Source of the DNA: Monodelphis domestica
Taxonomy: Eukaryota; Chordata; Mammalia; Didelphimorphia; Didelphidae
Direction of reading: 5' to 3'
Assembly (NCBI RefSeq): GCF_027887165.1
Contig: NC_077230.1
Location: 22,761,200 to 22,825,199, forward strand
Length of the DNA: 64,000 bases
Part shown: piece by piece, positions 31,073 to 42,690 of the stretch
Layout: each line of letters starts with the position of its first letter
Numbering within the stretch: the first letter of the stretch is position 1
The notes under the pieces: generated by a model
Told to the model about the DNA's origin: nothing
Database searches by the model: none
Seen by the model: the letters and a program-made list of their open reading frames with translations, nothing else
Program-made: the position numbers and the translations under genes

Positions 31073-31984
31073 GCTTACCAATTGATTGACTGTACAACAA
31101 ATTTGTTCTGCCCTCTCTCAAATCTGGGCCAGCTACCTCTCCTCAGGGATCCTCTTAGAGGTCTGAGACATCTCTTCTCTAATGCCATCAGCTCCAACTC
31201 TCTCTGACGCTTTCCCCTTCTTCCCACTGTTAGGTTAGAGTGACTAGCACCCAGGTTTCACGTAGTCATTTCACATTAATTCACTTTTACAAAGGTAATT
31301 TGAAATCCTTTCAATAACAAAAATATAATCATTTCTCCCTAGTGCTTAGGATCAGACTCTCCCCTACCCCATCTCAGCTCACAGTTGCATTGGTCATACA
31401 TGTAGCACTCACTGACCTCATCAAGTTCTCATCTAAAGATTTCGTGAAGTCAGATGAGACCTTGTCTCTAAGGTTGCTCCTTGTGCCTAGGAACATCAAC
31501 ATTGAGCTGGCTTCCAAACCTAGATGGCAGGACCCAGGGGCACTGGGCTGGTAGGACACTAGGATGCCCTCTCTCTTCACCTAAAATGGAAAAGGCTAGA
31601 CAAAAGCCAAGAGCCAAGGCCCATTTCATAGGGTTTTATAAGAAAAAATCCCAAGGCTACTCCCTTTACAGCATTGTTCCTCACTGGTCACTATCGTCAA
31701 AGGAATCAAGTCAGAATTATGGAGCTACCATAGAGGCTAAAAAGATTGGATGAGGCCAACAAGATCTTTATGAAGGAGCCCAGATCTGGCTACCCAGCCA
31801 GTCCCAAAGATCCTCCTAACCATGTGGATAGTAGATCAGCACAAGTTACAGAATAAATATAGAAGACTAAATCTCTCTACGTCCTTCCATGACGTGTCAT
31901 CACTCTTCTCCTAGCAGCAGGTTCATCTTCTACCTCTCCTGTAGGAAGGAGCCATAGAGGAGGTCTACACACACCCGACAGACC
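31073..31984. other. Nothing recognised
   Basis: Frames of 70-90 codons at 31342-31753 have no recognisable product. No dispersed repeat is identified. The CR1 fragment that follows may begin within its right part. Confidence 0.5.
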
Positions 31985-32240
31985 CCATTACAATTAACTG
32001 AAGGAATATCCCTAGTGGCATACCATAGACCTCTGACTCTGACTCCATTCTGTGCAACACTTTTATCAATGGCTTCAATGAGAGGATAGATAGCACGCTT
32101 ATCAAATTTATAGAGAACATGAATATTGGAAGAAAAGCTAATGCATTGGATAATAGCATTATTAGAATCCCCAAAGATCATGACTGGTCAGAACAATGGA
32201 CATCTAATAAGATGAAAATTTTTAATAGAATTGTTTTGAA
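31985..32240 (+). mobile_element. CR1/L3 reverse-transcriptase fragment
   Basis: Translation from about 32050 reads NTFINGFNERIDSTLIKF, NIGRKANALDNSIIRIPKDH and SNKMKIFNRIV. This follows the CR1 RT order of FINDL, LIKFADDTKL, the D-R-Q-DL helix and NKMKFN. The catalytic FADD is degraded to FIEN. An ancient relic distinct from the L2 copies. Confidence 0.78.
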
Positions 32241-32486
32241 TTAAGAAAAAAAAATCCATTTTTCTCTCTTTTCTCCCTATTCCCACTAGGAAAAAAAAAT
32301 CCATGTTAACAAATATGCTTAGAAAGCAAAACAAATTCTTGCATTGGCCATGTCTCATCCCGTACAGAGCCTGTCCCCTCTTTGGTAGTCAAAAGGGGGA
32401 CATCATGCTTAATCTTCAATCCTTTGGCGTCATGGTTGGTCATTGCAGTGATGATGGTTCTTGAGTCTTTCAAAAAAAATGCAATT

Positions 32487-32692
32487 TGGAGGCATCTAGG
32501 TAGCTCAGTGGATTGAGAGCTAAGCCTACAGAAAGGAGGTCCTAGTTCAAATCTGACTTCAGACACTTACTAGCTATGTTATCCTGTGCAAGTCACTTGA
32601 CCCCCATTGCCTAGCCCTTACCATTCTTCTGCCTTGGAACTAACATAAAGTATTGATTCTAAGATGGAAGGTAGGGGTTTCCTTTTTTTAAA
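32487..32692 (+). repeat. SINE1_Mdo-type SINE
   Basis: Head ctaggtagctcagtggattg, core tagctatgttatcctgtgca, 3' part attctaagatggaaggtagg and a T/A-rich tail. Confidence 0.9.
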
Positions 32693-33000
32693 GATCAAAT
32701 GTTTTTAAAGTATGAGTATAAACATGGCTAGATAATAGGTCCTGATTTTTAAAAAAAGACTTTTTAAAAAACTAATTGCAAGCCCAATATCAGTGAACAC
32801 TGTGAAGTAGCTACTTGAAAAATCTTGTATGACATTAATAGAAGCATGGAGTCTGAAAGAACAATCTAACTATATTTTATAATTCTAGATGAAGAATGAG
32901 GGAGATGTGAATTAGTAACAAGCTCAGTATGACTCAACAGTGTGGTGTAATTGCCAAAAATAAAGAAAATATAACCGTAGGCAGACTAAATAAAACCATA
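32693..33000. other. Nothing recognised
   Basis: AT-rich spacer. Confidence 0.5.
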
Positions 33001-33231
33001 GGCAGCTCGGTGGCACAGTGGATAGAGTGCCAGTCCTAGAGTCAGGAAGATTCACCTTCTTGAGTTCAAATCTGGCCTTAAATACTTACTAGCTGTGTGA
33101 CCCTGGGCAAGGCTGTTAACCCTGCTTACCTCAGTTCTTTCATCTATAAAATGATCTGAAGAAGGAAATGACAAAGAGCTCCAGGACCTCTGCCAAGAAT
33201 GGGGCCTGATTGAAAAATGACTGAACAACAA
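33001..33231 (+). repeat. tRNA/RTE SINE (MAR1 type), full length
   Basis: Head ggcagctcggtggcacagtg, core tagctgtgtgaccctgggca and RTE tail ctctgccaagaatggggcct with terminal acaacaaaa. Imperfect duplication aataaaaNNata at 32989-33000 and 33232-33243. Confidence 0.92.
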
Positions 33232-33243
33232 AATAAAAGTATA

Positions 33244-33399
33244 ATCTAGAGATTAAAAGTGGCAGAAGTCCCAGGATGCTGTGGGTGACACTCTTAAGGA
33301 TGCACACGAACAACAAGAGGGTCTTAAAAAAAAGGGCACCTGCAGTGGGCTGATAATGCTGTCACATAAACATCATTTTGACGTAACTGGGAATATTTT
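33244..33399. other. Nothing recognised
   Basis: Short single-copy spacer. Confidence 0.5.
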
Positions 33400-33560
33400 G
33401 CCTAGAAAAATTAGCATCATAGACTTTAAGCTGGAAATTATTTCAGACATCTAGTCCCATCCTTCCAGATGAAGAACCCAAGTCCATACGTCTCAGTCTG
33501 CCATACAGAGCACTTGGAGGAAGAAGAGGGTAAGGTCACACTAGCTGAGAGGGCATTTGA
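33400..33560 (-). repeat. MIR-type repeat, degraded
   Basis: Layout ttaagctggaaattatttca, catctagtcccatccttcc, agatgaagaacccaagtcc, then ggtcacactagctgagaggg. Confidence 0.6.
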
Positions 33561-33886
33561 ACACTGTTCTTGACTTTCAGAGCAATTTAGATTTTTCAAA
33601 GCTTGGGTGAGACAATAATAGCATCCCCTGATCATGTTCTACCATCCCATTCCATAGTCACATGATACAAAATGTCAATAATCCCCAGAAGTACAATTCA
33701 CCATAGTCCTCCTGTTAGCTTCGCCCAATCTTGGGAATAGGACCTGACTAATGAAAAGAAATTAGCCAATACTAACTACACAGGTAAGAATTGTGGGGGA
33801 GGGCTTGGTTCTGGATGAATAACATTCCACTTCCTTCTCATTCCTCAAAGACCTCCATAATGGTAAACTTTCCTTGGAAGCCTGCC

Positions 33887-33891
<5 letters not shown>

Positions 33892-33972
<81 letters not shown>

Positions 33973-34128
33973 CTCTTTCTCTCTCTCTGTCTCCTTGTCT
34001 GTCCGTCTGTCTGCCTCTCTGTCTCTCTCTGTCTCTCTGACTCACTCTCTCTCTGTCTTTCTGTCTGTCTATCTGTCTCTCTCTGTCTCTGTCTTTCTGT
34101 CTGTCTATCTGTCTGTCTCTCTCTCTCA
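33892..34128. repeat. Long (CT)n / (GT)n / CTGT compound microsatellite
   Basis: About 50 bases of pure CT (33892-33942), then GT (33943-33972), then about 155 bases of ctctgtctgt mixtures. One strand is almost purely pyrimidine outside the GT run. It gives artefactual low-complexity frames of 117-131 codons on both strands. Confidence 0.98.
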
Positions 34129-34284
34129 TTATATACCTCATCAGTGCTGACAATTCACCATTCAGAGGGCATTTCCTCTTTTTTGGAGAGAGTTTTGTCT
34201 TTTTTTCCCAGCTGTCTCTGCCCCTAGGCCACACAGTCACGTTGCAGAGGCTGCATGAGTAGCAGGACCTCAGAATAACTGTTT

Positions 34285-34930
34285 TTTAGTCTTCCTTTTC
34301 AAAGAGGGCCAATGACATGATGGGGTGATATCCTGACTTGCAAGTGAATTCGATTTATGAGAGGCAGAGTTGCCCCAAGTCATCAGCCTCACTCTCCCTT
34401 CCAGAGTCAGCCAAGTCTAATGGAAAGACAAAAATCAGAATGACTAGTAATGGCCCAGGATGCAGTGGATGACCTTGGCATCTTCAATATCTGACAAAGC
34501 TTTAAGTGTTCCATAGAGCCTCCTTTAGCTTCCTTCATGCGGTTGGAATAAATTGTGCTCAATGACCTATACTACCGGGGGAAGTTTTCACGTATGTGGG
34601 ACAGACATGCCCCTAACTCACTGATAGGGTTCGAGACTTGTCAGTTACCCTCAACCTAAATTAACCCATCTACTGAGATGGTTTTATGCCTCTGGGCATA
34701 CTACAGCTTCTTAGCGCCCCAGCTGAGAGAGCTGGGTGAAAGATGGACCCCAAAGACGGTTGAGCAGCTCTGAAAAGGGTTTGGCAAACCCTCACACCAG
34801 ATGTGCCACATCTCCCTGAAATAGCCCATATACCCTGCAGATAGCAGCAGCCCTAAGAGAAATATGACTGAAGAGACCCTAGACTGCTCCCCAGAGAAAA
34901 ACCTTTTTGACCTAGTAAACAAATCCCTTC
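34285..34930 (+). repeat. Unclassified marsupial repeat Z
   Basis: tcaaagagggccaatgacat, gggtgatatcctgacttgca, gcagagttgccccaagtcat and cagtggatgaccttggcatc belong to a dispersed family also begun at 29548. Its left end is shared by the two copies. No reading frame or tRNA head is recognised, and the right limit is uncertain. Confidence 0.55.
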
Positions 34931-35782
34931 ATACCCTGGTAGTTAAACTGGCTCCAGCAGGAATGATCCCTCTATAAGATGAAGGAGTATTCCCAATTGT
35001 TTAAATACTTTCAAGGTAAACTAAGAATCACTTTATTCTACAGTCCATCCCCATCCATTTTACTACATTGATTCCCAAACCTTCATATTGTCCAGCCTCC
35101 CTTCCCCATGATTCTCCCCTCTCCTATTCCTCCAAGACTTACTTGTTTTCTGATACTTAGTGTTCCTACCCAGGAACTAAGAATATTTTAAATGCTTTCC
35201 ATCAAGTTACTAGAGTCAGAGAGAGACTCGGAGTCAATCTTGACTTCCATTTTTAAAACGACTCTGAGCAAAGCCCTAATGCCCAGTGGCTGATTGGGTC
35301 ATATTTTACATGGCTCATTGGGATGAAACCTTGCTTTATTTCTTTCCTTGCTCTGCAGCCCCTGTCAATAACTAGAGCTTTCTGGGGCCAGGCAACTCAG
35401 AGGCACAAGAACCCCATTCTGACATGGTGAGGCCCATTGAGTTTTCAAAGTAAACCAACACATTTCCTTCCATTTCCTCCCCACACACACACACAAATTG
35501 TAGAATAGGAGCTTTCACATAACCCCTTGGCATCAACGGCCAGCATGCCTGTCAAAGTAACTTTCCCTAAGCCCTACAATGTGAGAGAGCCTTTTCTTAA
35601 CCTGAGGGAGAGCTGACAGAGATTCAGATGTCCAACCTATCTAAAAAAAGGGAGACAGACTGGTGGAAGCAGGAGCCAAGCAGGATAGGAAAGGAAGGCA
35701 AGATGATGGAAGAAAATGCCATTTGGGCAGAGAATAAGTTTATTTTCCAGAAAGATGTGTTCTCTTTAATTATCATCAGGAA
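34931..35782. other. Nothing recognised
   Basis: Single-copy appearance. A short ACAC run lies at 35483-35494. No coding signal. Confidence 0.5.
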
Positions 35783-35978
35783 GTTGAGGCAACTAAGTGG
35801 CTCAATGGATAGAGAGTGAGGCCTCAAATCAGGAGGACTTAACTTTAAATCTGGCCTCAGACTCCTAGCTGTGTGACCCTGGACAAGTCACTTAATCCCA
35901 ATTGCCTTGCCCTTACTGCTCTTCTGTCTTGGAGCTTATAGTTAGTGTAGATTCTAAGACAGAAGGTAAGCATTTGAA
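35783..35978 (+). repeat. SINE1_Mdo-type SINE
   Basis: ggcaactaagtggctcaatg, tgtgaccctggacaagtcac and attctaagacagaaggtaag with purine-rich tail. Confidence 0.88.
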
Positions 35979-36013
35979 GAAAGAAAGAGAGAGTGAGTGA
36001 TGCTACACTAAAA

Positions 36014-36142
36014 TGGGGAGCTAGGTGGTATAATGGACAGAAGGCTGCACTTATAGTTGGGAAAACCAAAGTTCAAGTCTTGCCTCAGATGCTGACAAGC
36101 TGTGTGAATCCTGGAAGTTCAGTCACTTAACTTCTCCCAGGT
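36014..36142 (+). repeat. tRNA-SINE 5' half
   Basis: ggggagctaggtggtataat, tcaagtcttgcctcagatgc and agctgtgtgaatcctggaag. The 3' tail is missing. Confidence 0.75.
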
Positions 36143-36149
36143 TTAATAC

Positions 36150-37195
36150 TAAATAGTCAATAAATATGGAACAAGCACCAACTATGTGCCCAAGCACTGT
36201 GATGAGAGCTAGACATACACAAATATGCCATAGGTAGACCCTGCTCTCAAAAAGCTCGCTGTCTAAGGGGGGAGAAAAGAAGCAAACAAATATGTAGGAA
36301 CAAGATAGATAAAGGATAAATAGTAAATAAGGAATGAAGAAGGGTTGGGAATTTCTTCTTTTCTAAGGAAGGAGTCTATTTTGAAACCATGGTGGGTACT
36401 CCCTAATCATGCTTGCCACTTCCTTAAGCATAAGATCCTTGACATGGACCATCCAGGTGTAGCTGGAATGGACCAGAGGCATCCAGTCTAGCCCTATAAA
36501 CATTGAGATCCCTATTTTTTCATTAAAAGGAGTTCCTGTCCTGTTCAAAAACAGAAAGCCGCCTTTTCAAACTAGACAACCTGAAATATCAGAGAACAGA
36601 AAAGGAAGAGCATTCCAGGGGTGGGGGATAACCAAAGAAAATGTCAGGGACTGAGACATGTAGTATCTTGTTCTTGGAATAGCCTGGAGGCCAGTATCAC
36701 TGGATCAAAGAGCACTTAGAGGGGAGTAAAGTGTAAGAAGACTGGAAAGCTTGGAGGGGAAGGGGGAAATAGGTTAGGAAGAGCTTTGAATGTCAGAGCA
36801 TTTTGTCCTTGATCCTGAATATGTGAGGGAGACTAGAATTTATTGGGTATGGTTGGACCTTCACTTTAGAAAAATCACTCTAGTGGCTGAATAGAGGATG
36901 AACTAGAGAGAGACTTGAGGCAAGAAGACCCTCTAGCAGACTACTGCAAGAATCCAGGGATGAAGTGATAAGGGCCTGTACTAGGGTGGTAGCAGTGCCA
37001 GAGGAGGGAAGAAGGAGGCATAAATAAGAAATGGTGCAAAGGTTAAATCAATAAGCCTTGGCAACAACTTGGATATGATATGGTGGACGAGAGATAGTAG
37101 AGTCCAAGATGACTCCTAGGTCATGAGCCTTTAGAACTGGGAGGATGGTGATATATTTCATAATAATAGGGAAGGTAGGAGGTAGGGAGATTTTA
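36150..37195 (-). mobile_element. L2-type LINE, ORF2 C-terminus to 3' end
   Basis: At the right the minus strand encodes LPPTFPIIMKY and ILPVLKAHDLGVILDSTI, standard L2 ORF2 residues after the RT palm. Leftward it runs through atcactctagtggctgaat, gagctttgaatgtcagagca and ccaagcactgtgatgagag to the antisense 3' end. Bases 36365-36570 do not match and may be an insertion or heavy decay. Confidence 0.8.
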
Positions 37196-37227
37196 AGAGA
37201 AAGATAATTTCCTTTTGGGACACATTG

Positions 37228-37435
37228 AGGTTCAGTTTCTTCATCTATAAAATGGGAATAATAATAGCACCTGAGAATAATAATAGCATCCCACAGCAAT
37301 ATGGTGAAGACCAAATGAGATAACCAAGTGAGATGAGAAAATACACTACACAGTTTAAAGTGCTATACAAATAGTATTATCATACAAATTACTGTTATTA
37401 TTACACAAATAGTATTGACATTATTATTGTCACAT
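37228..37435 (+). repeat. MIR/THER 3' part
   Basis: gttcagtttcttcatctata, gggaataataatagcacctg and gtttaaagtgctatacaaat, with a duplicated aataataatagca block. Confidence 0.75.
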
Positions 37436-38879
37436 AGACATAGATGAAATAGCAAATAGACCCAGTTGGCTGGAACATGGATCGCATGACAGGAAGCAAT
37501 GTGAAATCCATCTGAAAAATTAGCCTGGAGTCAGATCCTGCAGGGTTTTAGATGCTAATGAAGGGAGGTTGTATTTACTATAATGACAAAATAAAAAAAA
37601 AGAACTAGGACCAGGGAATCACAGCTACTTGCTGCCACCTCCCCATACTCACCTCTTTCCCATTCCTAAGCAAAGAGACAGTGGTGACCCAGAGGGAGGC
37701 TCTGGTCCCAGTGTCTGGAAGGAAATCAGAACTTGGGGTTCTTGATGCCCTCCTCCAGTTCTCCTCCTCCCCATAACTCCTTGCAGAATCACCACCATCA
37801 TATCAGTTCATACACTTCCTTGTCTCCCACTCTAACTGATCTGGGTATAGTTTTCTGTAATGAGCTAGGAAGGACTCATCCTCTTCTGACCTAAGACTCT
37901 CCCTCCTATGCCCTTTCCCAAATAAACTAAACTGTCTCTTAGGTCCAGTGGAGCCAGCTAATGGTGAAGGACAGAGAGGGATTTGGGCAGCTGCCCCTGA
38001 ATCCTGCTCTATTTGGGAAATCCTCCTTCGGTCCCTCTGTCTACCTTTCTCTACTAGTCAGTCCACAACTTTTTACCCAAGGACCTTCTGTGGACACTAG
38101 GAAGGGCTCGAGTAGGCACCTATTTTGTACACAACACTCTAGCAAAAAGTACGTTAGAATCCATGGAAAGGCTGTGCAATAATAGGGTAAGAGGAAGTTT
38201 TCGACTCATACCAGGGTGCCTCTAGATCCACACTGGAATACTATTACAGAGAAAAGTGCCAATTGGCAGCTCCCCAGTACACAATCATAGGTCACAGAAT
38301 CAGGGCAAAGTGAGAAGGAAACCTACTCAAGGGGATGACATTCCTGAGGCCCTGGGTGTGTATGGAAGAAGGAAGAAATTCAGAAGCCAGTCACAGCAGC
38401 TTCGATAATGCCATGGCTCAGCTTATAGGGGCAAAACCAGGCTCTCACTTACAGCATCCAGCTCAGCCTGCAGAGAAGTAACCAAAGCAGGAATCTCATA
38501 CCAAAGAGGAGCCTACAATTCTGCCACTCTGAGACAATCGAGCTTTCCAACTGGCTAACTGGAGCAGCCTACTCTTAACCAGATTTAAATGGAGGTCAGG
38601 AACTTGCAGAGATGAGACCAGGGAGGAAATAAGCAGACTTTGCCCTGGAGCACATCACTTGTGTAACTCTGAAAGCTTATAGGTCCCCGATCTATCATTG
38701 AAATTCTAGAATAGCACAAACCTCAATATCCCCCAAAAGCAGCAACAGGGCTAGTCAAGCCTTTACATCAAAGCTGAAGTCAGGAAGTAGTCTGGAGGAA
38801 TGAGCATGCTAAACAACCAAAAACAAGAATCTCACCACAGAGAGCAATTATGATGGTAGAGAAATTCAAGACACAAACT
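37436..38879. other. Nothing firmly recognised
   Basis: 37440-37600 has an L2-antisense flavour (gcctggagtcagatcctgca, gggttttagatgctaatgaa) but too little to call. The rest shows no coding frame of interest. Confidence 0.45.
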
Positions 38880-39800
38880 CAAGAGAAAATTATTCCAAAA
38901 CATCTACATGCAAAGCCTTAGAGAAAAACACAGCACCGGCAAAAATTCAACCAGAATTTCTGGAAAAGATGAAGCAAGAGGATTTTTTAAAGAAGAGTTT
39001 AAAATGCTTTTATGAATAGAATGAGAACATTTGAGGGAGAAATGGAGAAAAGATGAGAGCTCTGGAAGAACTGGAGACGGCATTAGCATCTTGGTACAAA
39101 AGATAGAAAGCTTTGCCCAAGCAATAAGTTCCCTTAAAATTAAGATGAACCAAATAGAGGCCAATAACTTCATAAGACAATAAAAAATATTAAAACAAAG
39201 TCAAAGGACTAAAAATATAGAAGAAGATGTAAAGCATCTCAGAGGGGAAAAAATGACCTGGAAAATAGAGGGAAAAAATTTTAGAAAACATTAAATAATA
39301 TAACAACAACTAAATATAAATATATATATGAACAATATGACAAAATAAAGACCATAGACATCATATTTCAAGGAATCTTAAAAGAAAACTGCACAGATAT
39401 CTTAGAATCAGGGATAAAATGGAAATATAAAGCATCTTCCAGTCACCTTCTGAAAGAAACCTCCAAATAAAAACTCATAAGAAAATCATAGTCAAAATCC
39501 AGAGTCCCAAGGACAAAGAAAAAAGTACTACAAGCATCCAGAAAGAAAAAGTTCAAATACTGAGAAACCACATTCTGGATCACACATGATTTAGCAGCCA
39601 CCACTATAAAAGAGTAGAGAACTTATCATATAATAGTCCAGACAGCAAAGGATGTGAGCTTATAATGAAGAATAACTTATCTAGCAGAACTAAGAATAAT
39701 GCCACTAGAAGAAATGGATCTGTAATAAAATAGAAGATTCCCAAGCATTCCTAAGGAAAAGACCAGAGCCACATAGAAACTTTGAAGTTCAAACCCCAAA
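38880..39800 (+). mobile_element. L1 ORF1-type fragment (half-L1-like)
   Basis: Translated pieces read FAQAISSLKIKMNQIEANN (coiled-coil style), DIIFQGILKENCTDILE (RRM region) and KKKVLQASRKKKFKY followed by ITHDLAATT. These follow the order of L1 ORF1: coiled coil, RRM, C-terminal domain with a K-x-L-x-A-R-x-K stretch and DFS-like motif. Many stops. No ORF2 follows directly, as in half-L1 (HAL1) elements. An inverted partner lies at 42126-42690. Confidence 0.65.
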
Positions 39801-40172
39801 GTGAGGAGAAACATTAAAAGGTAAACATGAATGAATAATGATAAGAGACTAAACAAAGATAAACTGCTTGTGTTTGAATATGGGAAAATGATGCATATGT
39901 CTCTTCTGAACCCTGTCATCATCAGGGTCATAGATGAGCACAAGAGCTGGGAGTGGTTCTTTTATATCTCCATGATCTTAAGATAAGAATGGAAAGAGAG
40001 GGAAAGAGGAATGCACTGGAGGGGGAAAATAAACACAGTTTAGGAAGATTTATCTCATATAATCAGGGTGAACAAGCAAATACCTACAAGGAACTGGAAG
40101 GGAGTAGGAGTAGTGCCTAACATTTGAACTTCACTCTCTTCTGAACTTTTCAAAACAAGGAAGACTAGACAG

Positions 40173-40213
<41 letters not shown>

Positions 40214-40292
40214 TATACATTTCATCCAACAGGGAAATAGGAGGGAAAAGAAGGAAGAAGGGGGGAATTAGAAAGAGGGTAGATTAAAGAAG
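39801..40292 (+). mobile_element. Sequence downstream of the ORF1-type fragment
   Basis: A-rich, purine-biased continuation of the same element, with a CA microsatellite at 40173-40209. Assigned by continuity only. Confidence 0.4.
40173..40209. repeat. (CA)n microsatellite
   Basis: Eighteen CA units. Confidence 0.98.
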
Positions 40293-40512
40293 GGTAGCTA
40301 GGGGGCACAGTGGATTGAATTCCTAATCTGGCGTCATGAAGACCTGACTACAAATCCATAAGAAGAACCCTGGGCAAGTCAATGAACCCTGTTTGCCTCA
40401 GTTTCCTTAATCTGTGAAATGAACTGAAAAATCACTCTAACATCTCTGCCAAGAAAACCTCAAAGGCAATTATGAAGAGTCTGAATACAACTGAAAAATG
40501 ACTGAACAGCTC
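40293..40512 (+). repeat. tRNA/RTE SINE (MAR1 type)
   Basis: gggtagctagggggcacagt, aaccctgggcaagtcaatga, catctctgccaagaaaacct and gaaaaatgactgaacagc. Confidence 0.88.
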
Positions 40513-40559
40513 CAGGAAAGAGATTTAGGGAGCTATTAGTAGCAAGCAAAACACACTCT

Positions 40560-40870
40560 AAGAATGTACAAAAATATTTCTAATTTTTTTTGTAGTGGTA
40601 AAGAATGGGAATCTGAAGGAGTATACATAAATGGAGGAATTGTATATAAATATGAGAGACTCCTGTTATGTTATAAGAAATGATGAAGATGGCAAGACTT
40701 GTACGAATTGATGCAGAGGGAAGTGGAGGGAACCAGAACAATTTCTACAATGACAATATGGTAACGGTAATTGACTTTGAAAGAATTCAGAATTCTTATC
40801 AGTATAGTGACCAACCATGATTCTAGAGGAGTAATGATAATATTCTGGAGGACTAGTGATAAACTATTCT
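40560..40870 (+). mobile_element. L1 ORF2 C-terminus/3' region, older subfamily
   Basis: gtacaaaaatatttctaatt, gtggtaaagaatgggaatct, ttgatgcagagggaagtgga and tctagaggagtaatgataat follow the L1 subfamily also seen at 49355-49680, strongly decayed. Confidence 0.7.
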
Positions 40871-41328
40871 CTGTCTCTTAATAAAGAGGTGAAGAATGAG
40901 ATATTTTTTTTTTTGGCAAGGCCAATTGTATAATTATTCTAAAATGCAAAGTTTAAATTCTTTTTGAGAGTAATTTTAGGATAAGAAACATGCTACCTCT
41001 CCGAAACCAGAAAGTGAACTGTTTGGAGACAACACTATTAAGATGCTTGCATGGACAACGCCCTGCACTAGAAGATCCAGAGTGAACTTTGGGATGTGGT
41101 GATTTGAACTGTGTGGGGTTGAATGCATTTGTCTTGTATGTATACTTTTATGCTGAAGGGGACTGCCCCCTAACTGGATTTTTGTCAATATGTCTACCAA
41201 TCATTGGTTTTGTTCTCTTTTCCTCTTATCCTCAAATTATTGTAATTTCAAAGTTGGTTATGTTTACAAGATCCATTGGAGAGATTAGTCTTCCATGGAT
41301 CTCAAGAGGGAATTTATAATTGAAAATC

Positions 41329-41614
41329 TGTTACCCTAAAAAAAGAACTACATTTCCCAGGAGCCCACTGACTTCCTCTCCTTACATACTTCCTGTAGAC
41401 AGGGGATATTAGGCAGGGTCGTGGAGGGTCCCGCCCTCTTTTTGGCCCTGTTGGGGAGCATGGTGGTGGTGAGTGAGGATTTTTAAATGGCTAATGAGTC
41501 ATGGGCACGCAGTCTTTATTTTGTATCCCTTTTATTCCTTTATTTCTGATGATCATTAATAAGTCCCTTAAAATATGACATTTTATTATTGACATTAATT
41601 TTAATTTTAACACA
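41329..41614 (+). mobile_element. Solo-LTR candidate
   Basis: Starts TGTTACCC and ends AACACA. Promoter-like features lie in order: a ZNF143-type actacatttcccaggagcc at 41347-41365, ETS-type acttcct at 41371 and acttcctgt at 41388, a GC-rich patch near 41420-41440, and attaataagt as a possible polyadenylation region at 41553. No matching second LTR or clear flanking duplication was found. Resemblance to a marsupial LTR family is from memory. Confidence 0.45.
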
Positions 41615-42125
41615 ATGTAGAAATCGGTTTTGATTGACTATACATATTTGCGATAGCTTTTGTTTTTCTTTTCATTTGGAGATGACATTTGGGGTGGGAG
41701 GAAGAGAAGGAGAATTTTTGCTAAATGAAAGAAAACAAATTTTGAAAAGAAATATAGTCTCTTTACGAAGAAAGGATCTTTTATTTTTATTTTTGTCTTT
41801 GTATCACCATCATGTTTCAGTATCTTGCATAAATCTTTATTGAATTCAATTAAACACATGGTGGAGGCACACCAGAGGAAAAAGCATGTGGAGGGATAAC
41901 CCGTGTCTCTCATGCTTCAGAGCCACAAATGTTTTCTGGTGATGTCATTACGCTGCTCCCAGTACACCTGCATATAATATTTGCCAGGCGTGACTCATGT
42001 TCCTTTTCAGGGTACTGCTCTACTCTGCACATTGTTGTGGGGCTTCTCTCTGCTACCAGCTTTTAGTTTTAGCTAGAATCTTTTACTGAGGTGCTGCCTT
42101 TTTTCCATAAGAGAAGGAAAGGGTT
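41615..42125. other. Nothing recognised
   Basis: A 41634-41913 frame pair shows no product. A small CpG-containing stretch (gccaggcgtgactcatg) lies at 41985. Confidence 0.5.
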
Positions 42126-42690
42126 CTGCCATCTCTCTTTTAGCTTATAGTCTTAAGGTTTAAACTTCAGCTTTTTTTAATGAGGGAAATAGTTTTTAAT
42201 GAGGGTGACTGGTAGATGCTTTGTAGTTTCACTTTCCCCTCTGGTTCTAAGAGATCTAGGCAATGCCTTTAAGATTTCTTGAAATATGATGTCTAAGGTC
42301 TTTCTTTTGCGATGTTGTTCAGAAAGCCCAATGATTTTAAAATTTTTTCTTCTTGTTTTTCCAGGTCAGTTATTTTTGCTGAGATACCTTACATTTTCTT
42401 TTATATTTTTAGTCTTTTGACTTTGTTTTAATATTTGTTGTCTCATGAATTTATTGGTTTCCATTTGGTCCATTTTAATTTTCAAAGAATTTGCTGCTTG
42501 GACAACACTTGCACACCTTGTCATCATTCAAGGAAAATCCTCCCAGCTAATTTCTCTCCCTAAGAAGATGCCTCTGTCACTTTTCAGAGTTTTAGTTGTG
42601 TGTGACTTTTCTCTCCAGAAAGGGAGTCTAATGCTCCAGGGGCCACATTCTATAGGAGTGTAGAAAAATCAGCCAGCTAAATGGAGCTCA
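42126..42690 (-). mobile_element. L1 ORF1-type fragment, inverted partner
   Basis: The reverse complement aligns with 38880-39480: aattaaaatggaccaaatgg, ttcatgagacaacaaatatt, aaaacaaagtcaaaagac, agacatcatatttcaagaaa and catctaccagtcaccctc. Same family, opposite direction, about 3 kb apart. It preserves IIGLSEQHRK-type RRM-proximal residues. Confidence 0.7.

Noticed and set aside
33892..34128. CRISPR-like regular repetition
   Set aside because: Units are 2-8 bases with no unique spacers; simple microsatellite in a vertebrate genome.
33845..34240. Frames of 117-131 codons with S/L/C/V or R/E/D/Q repeats
   Set aside because: They are translations of the CT/GT microsatellite and appear on both strands.
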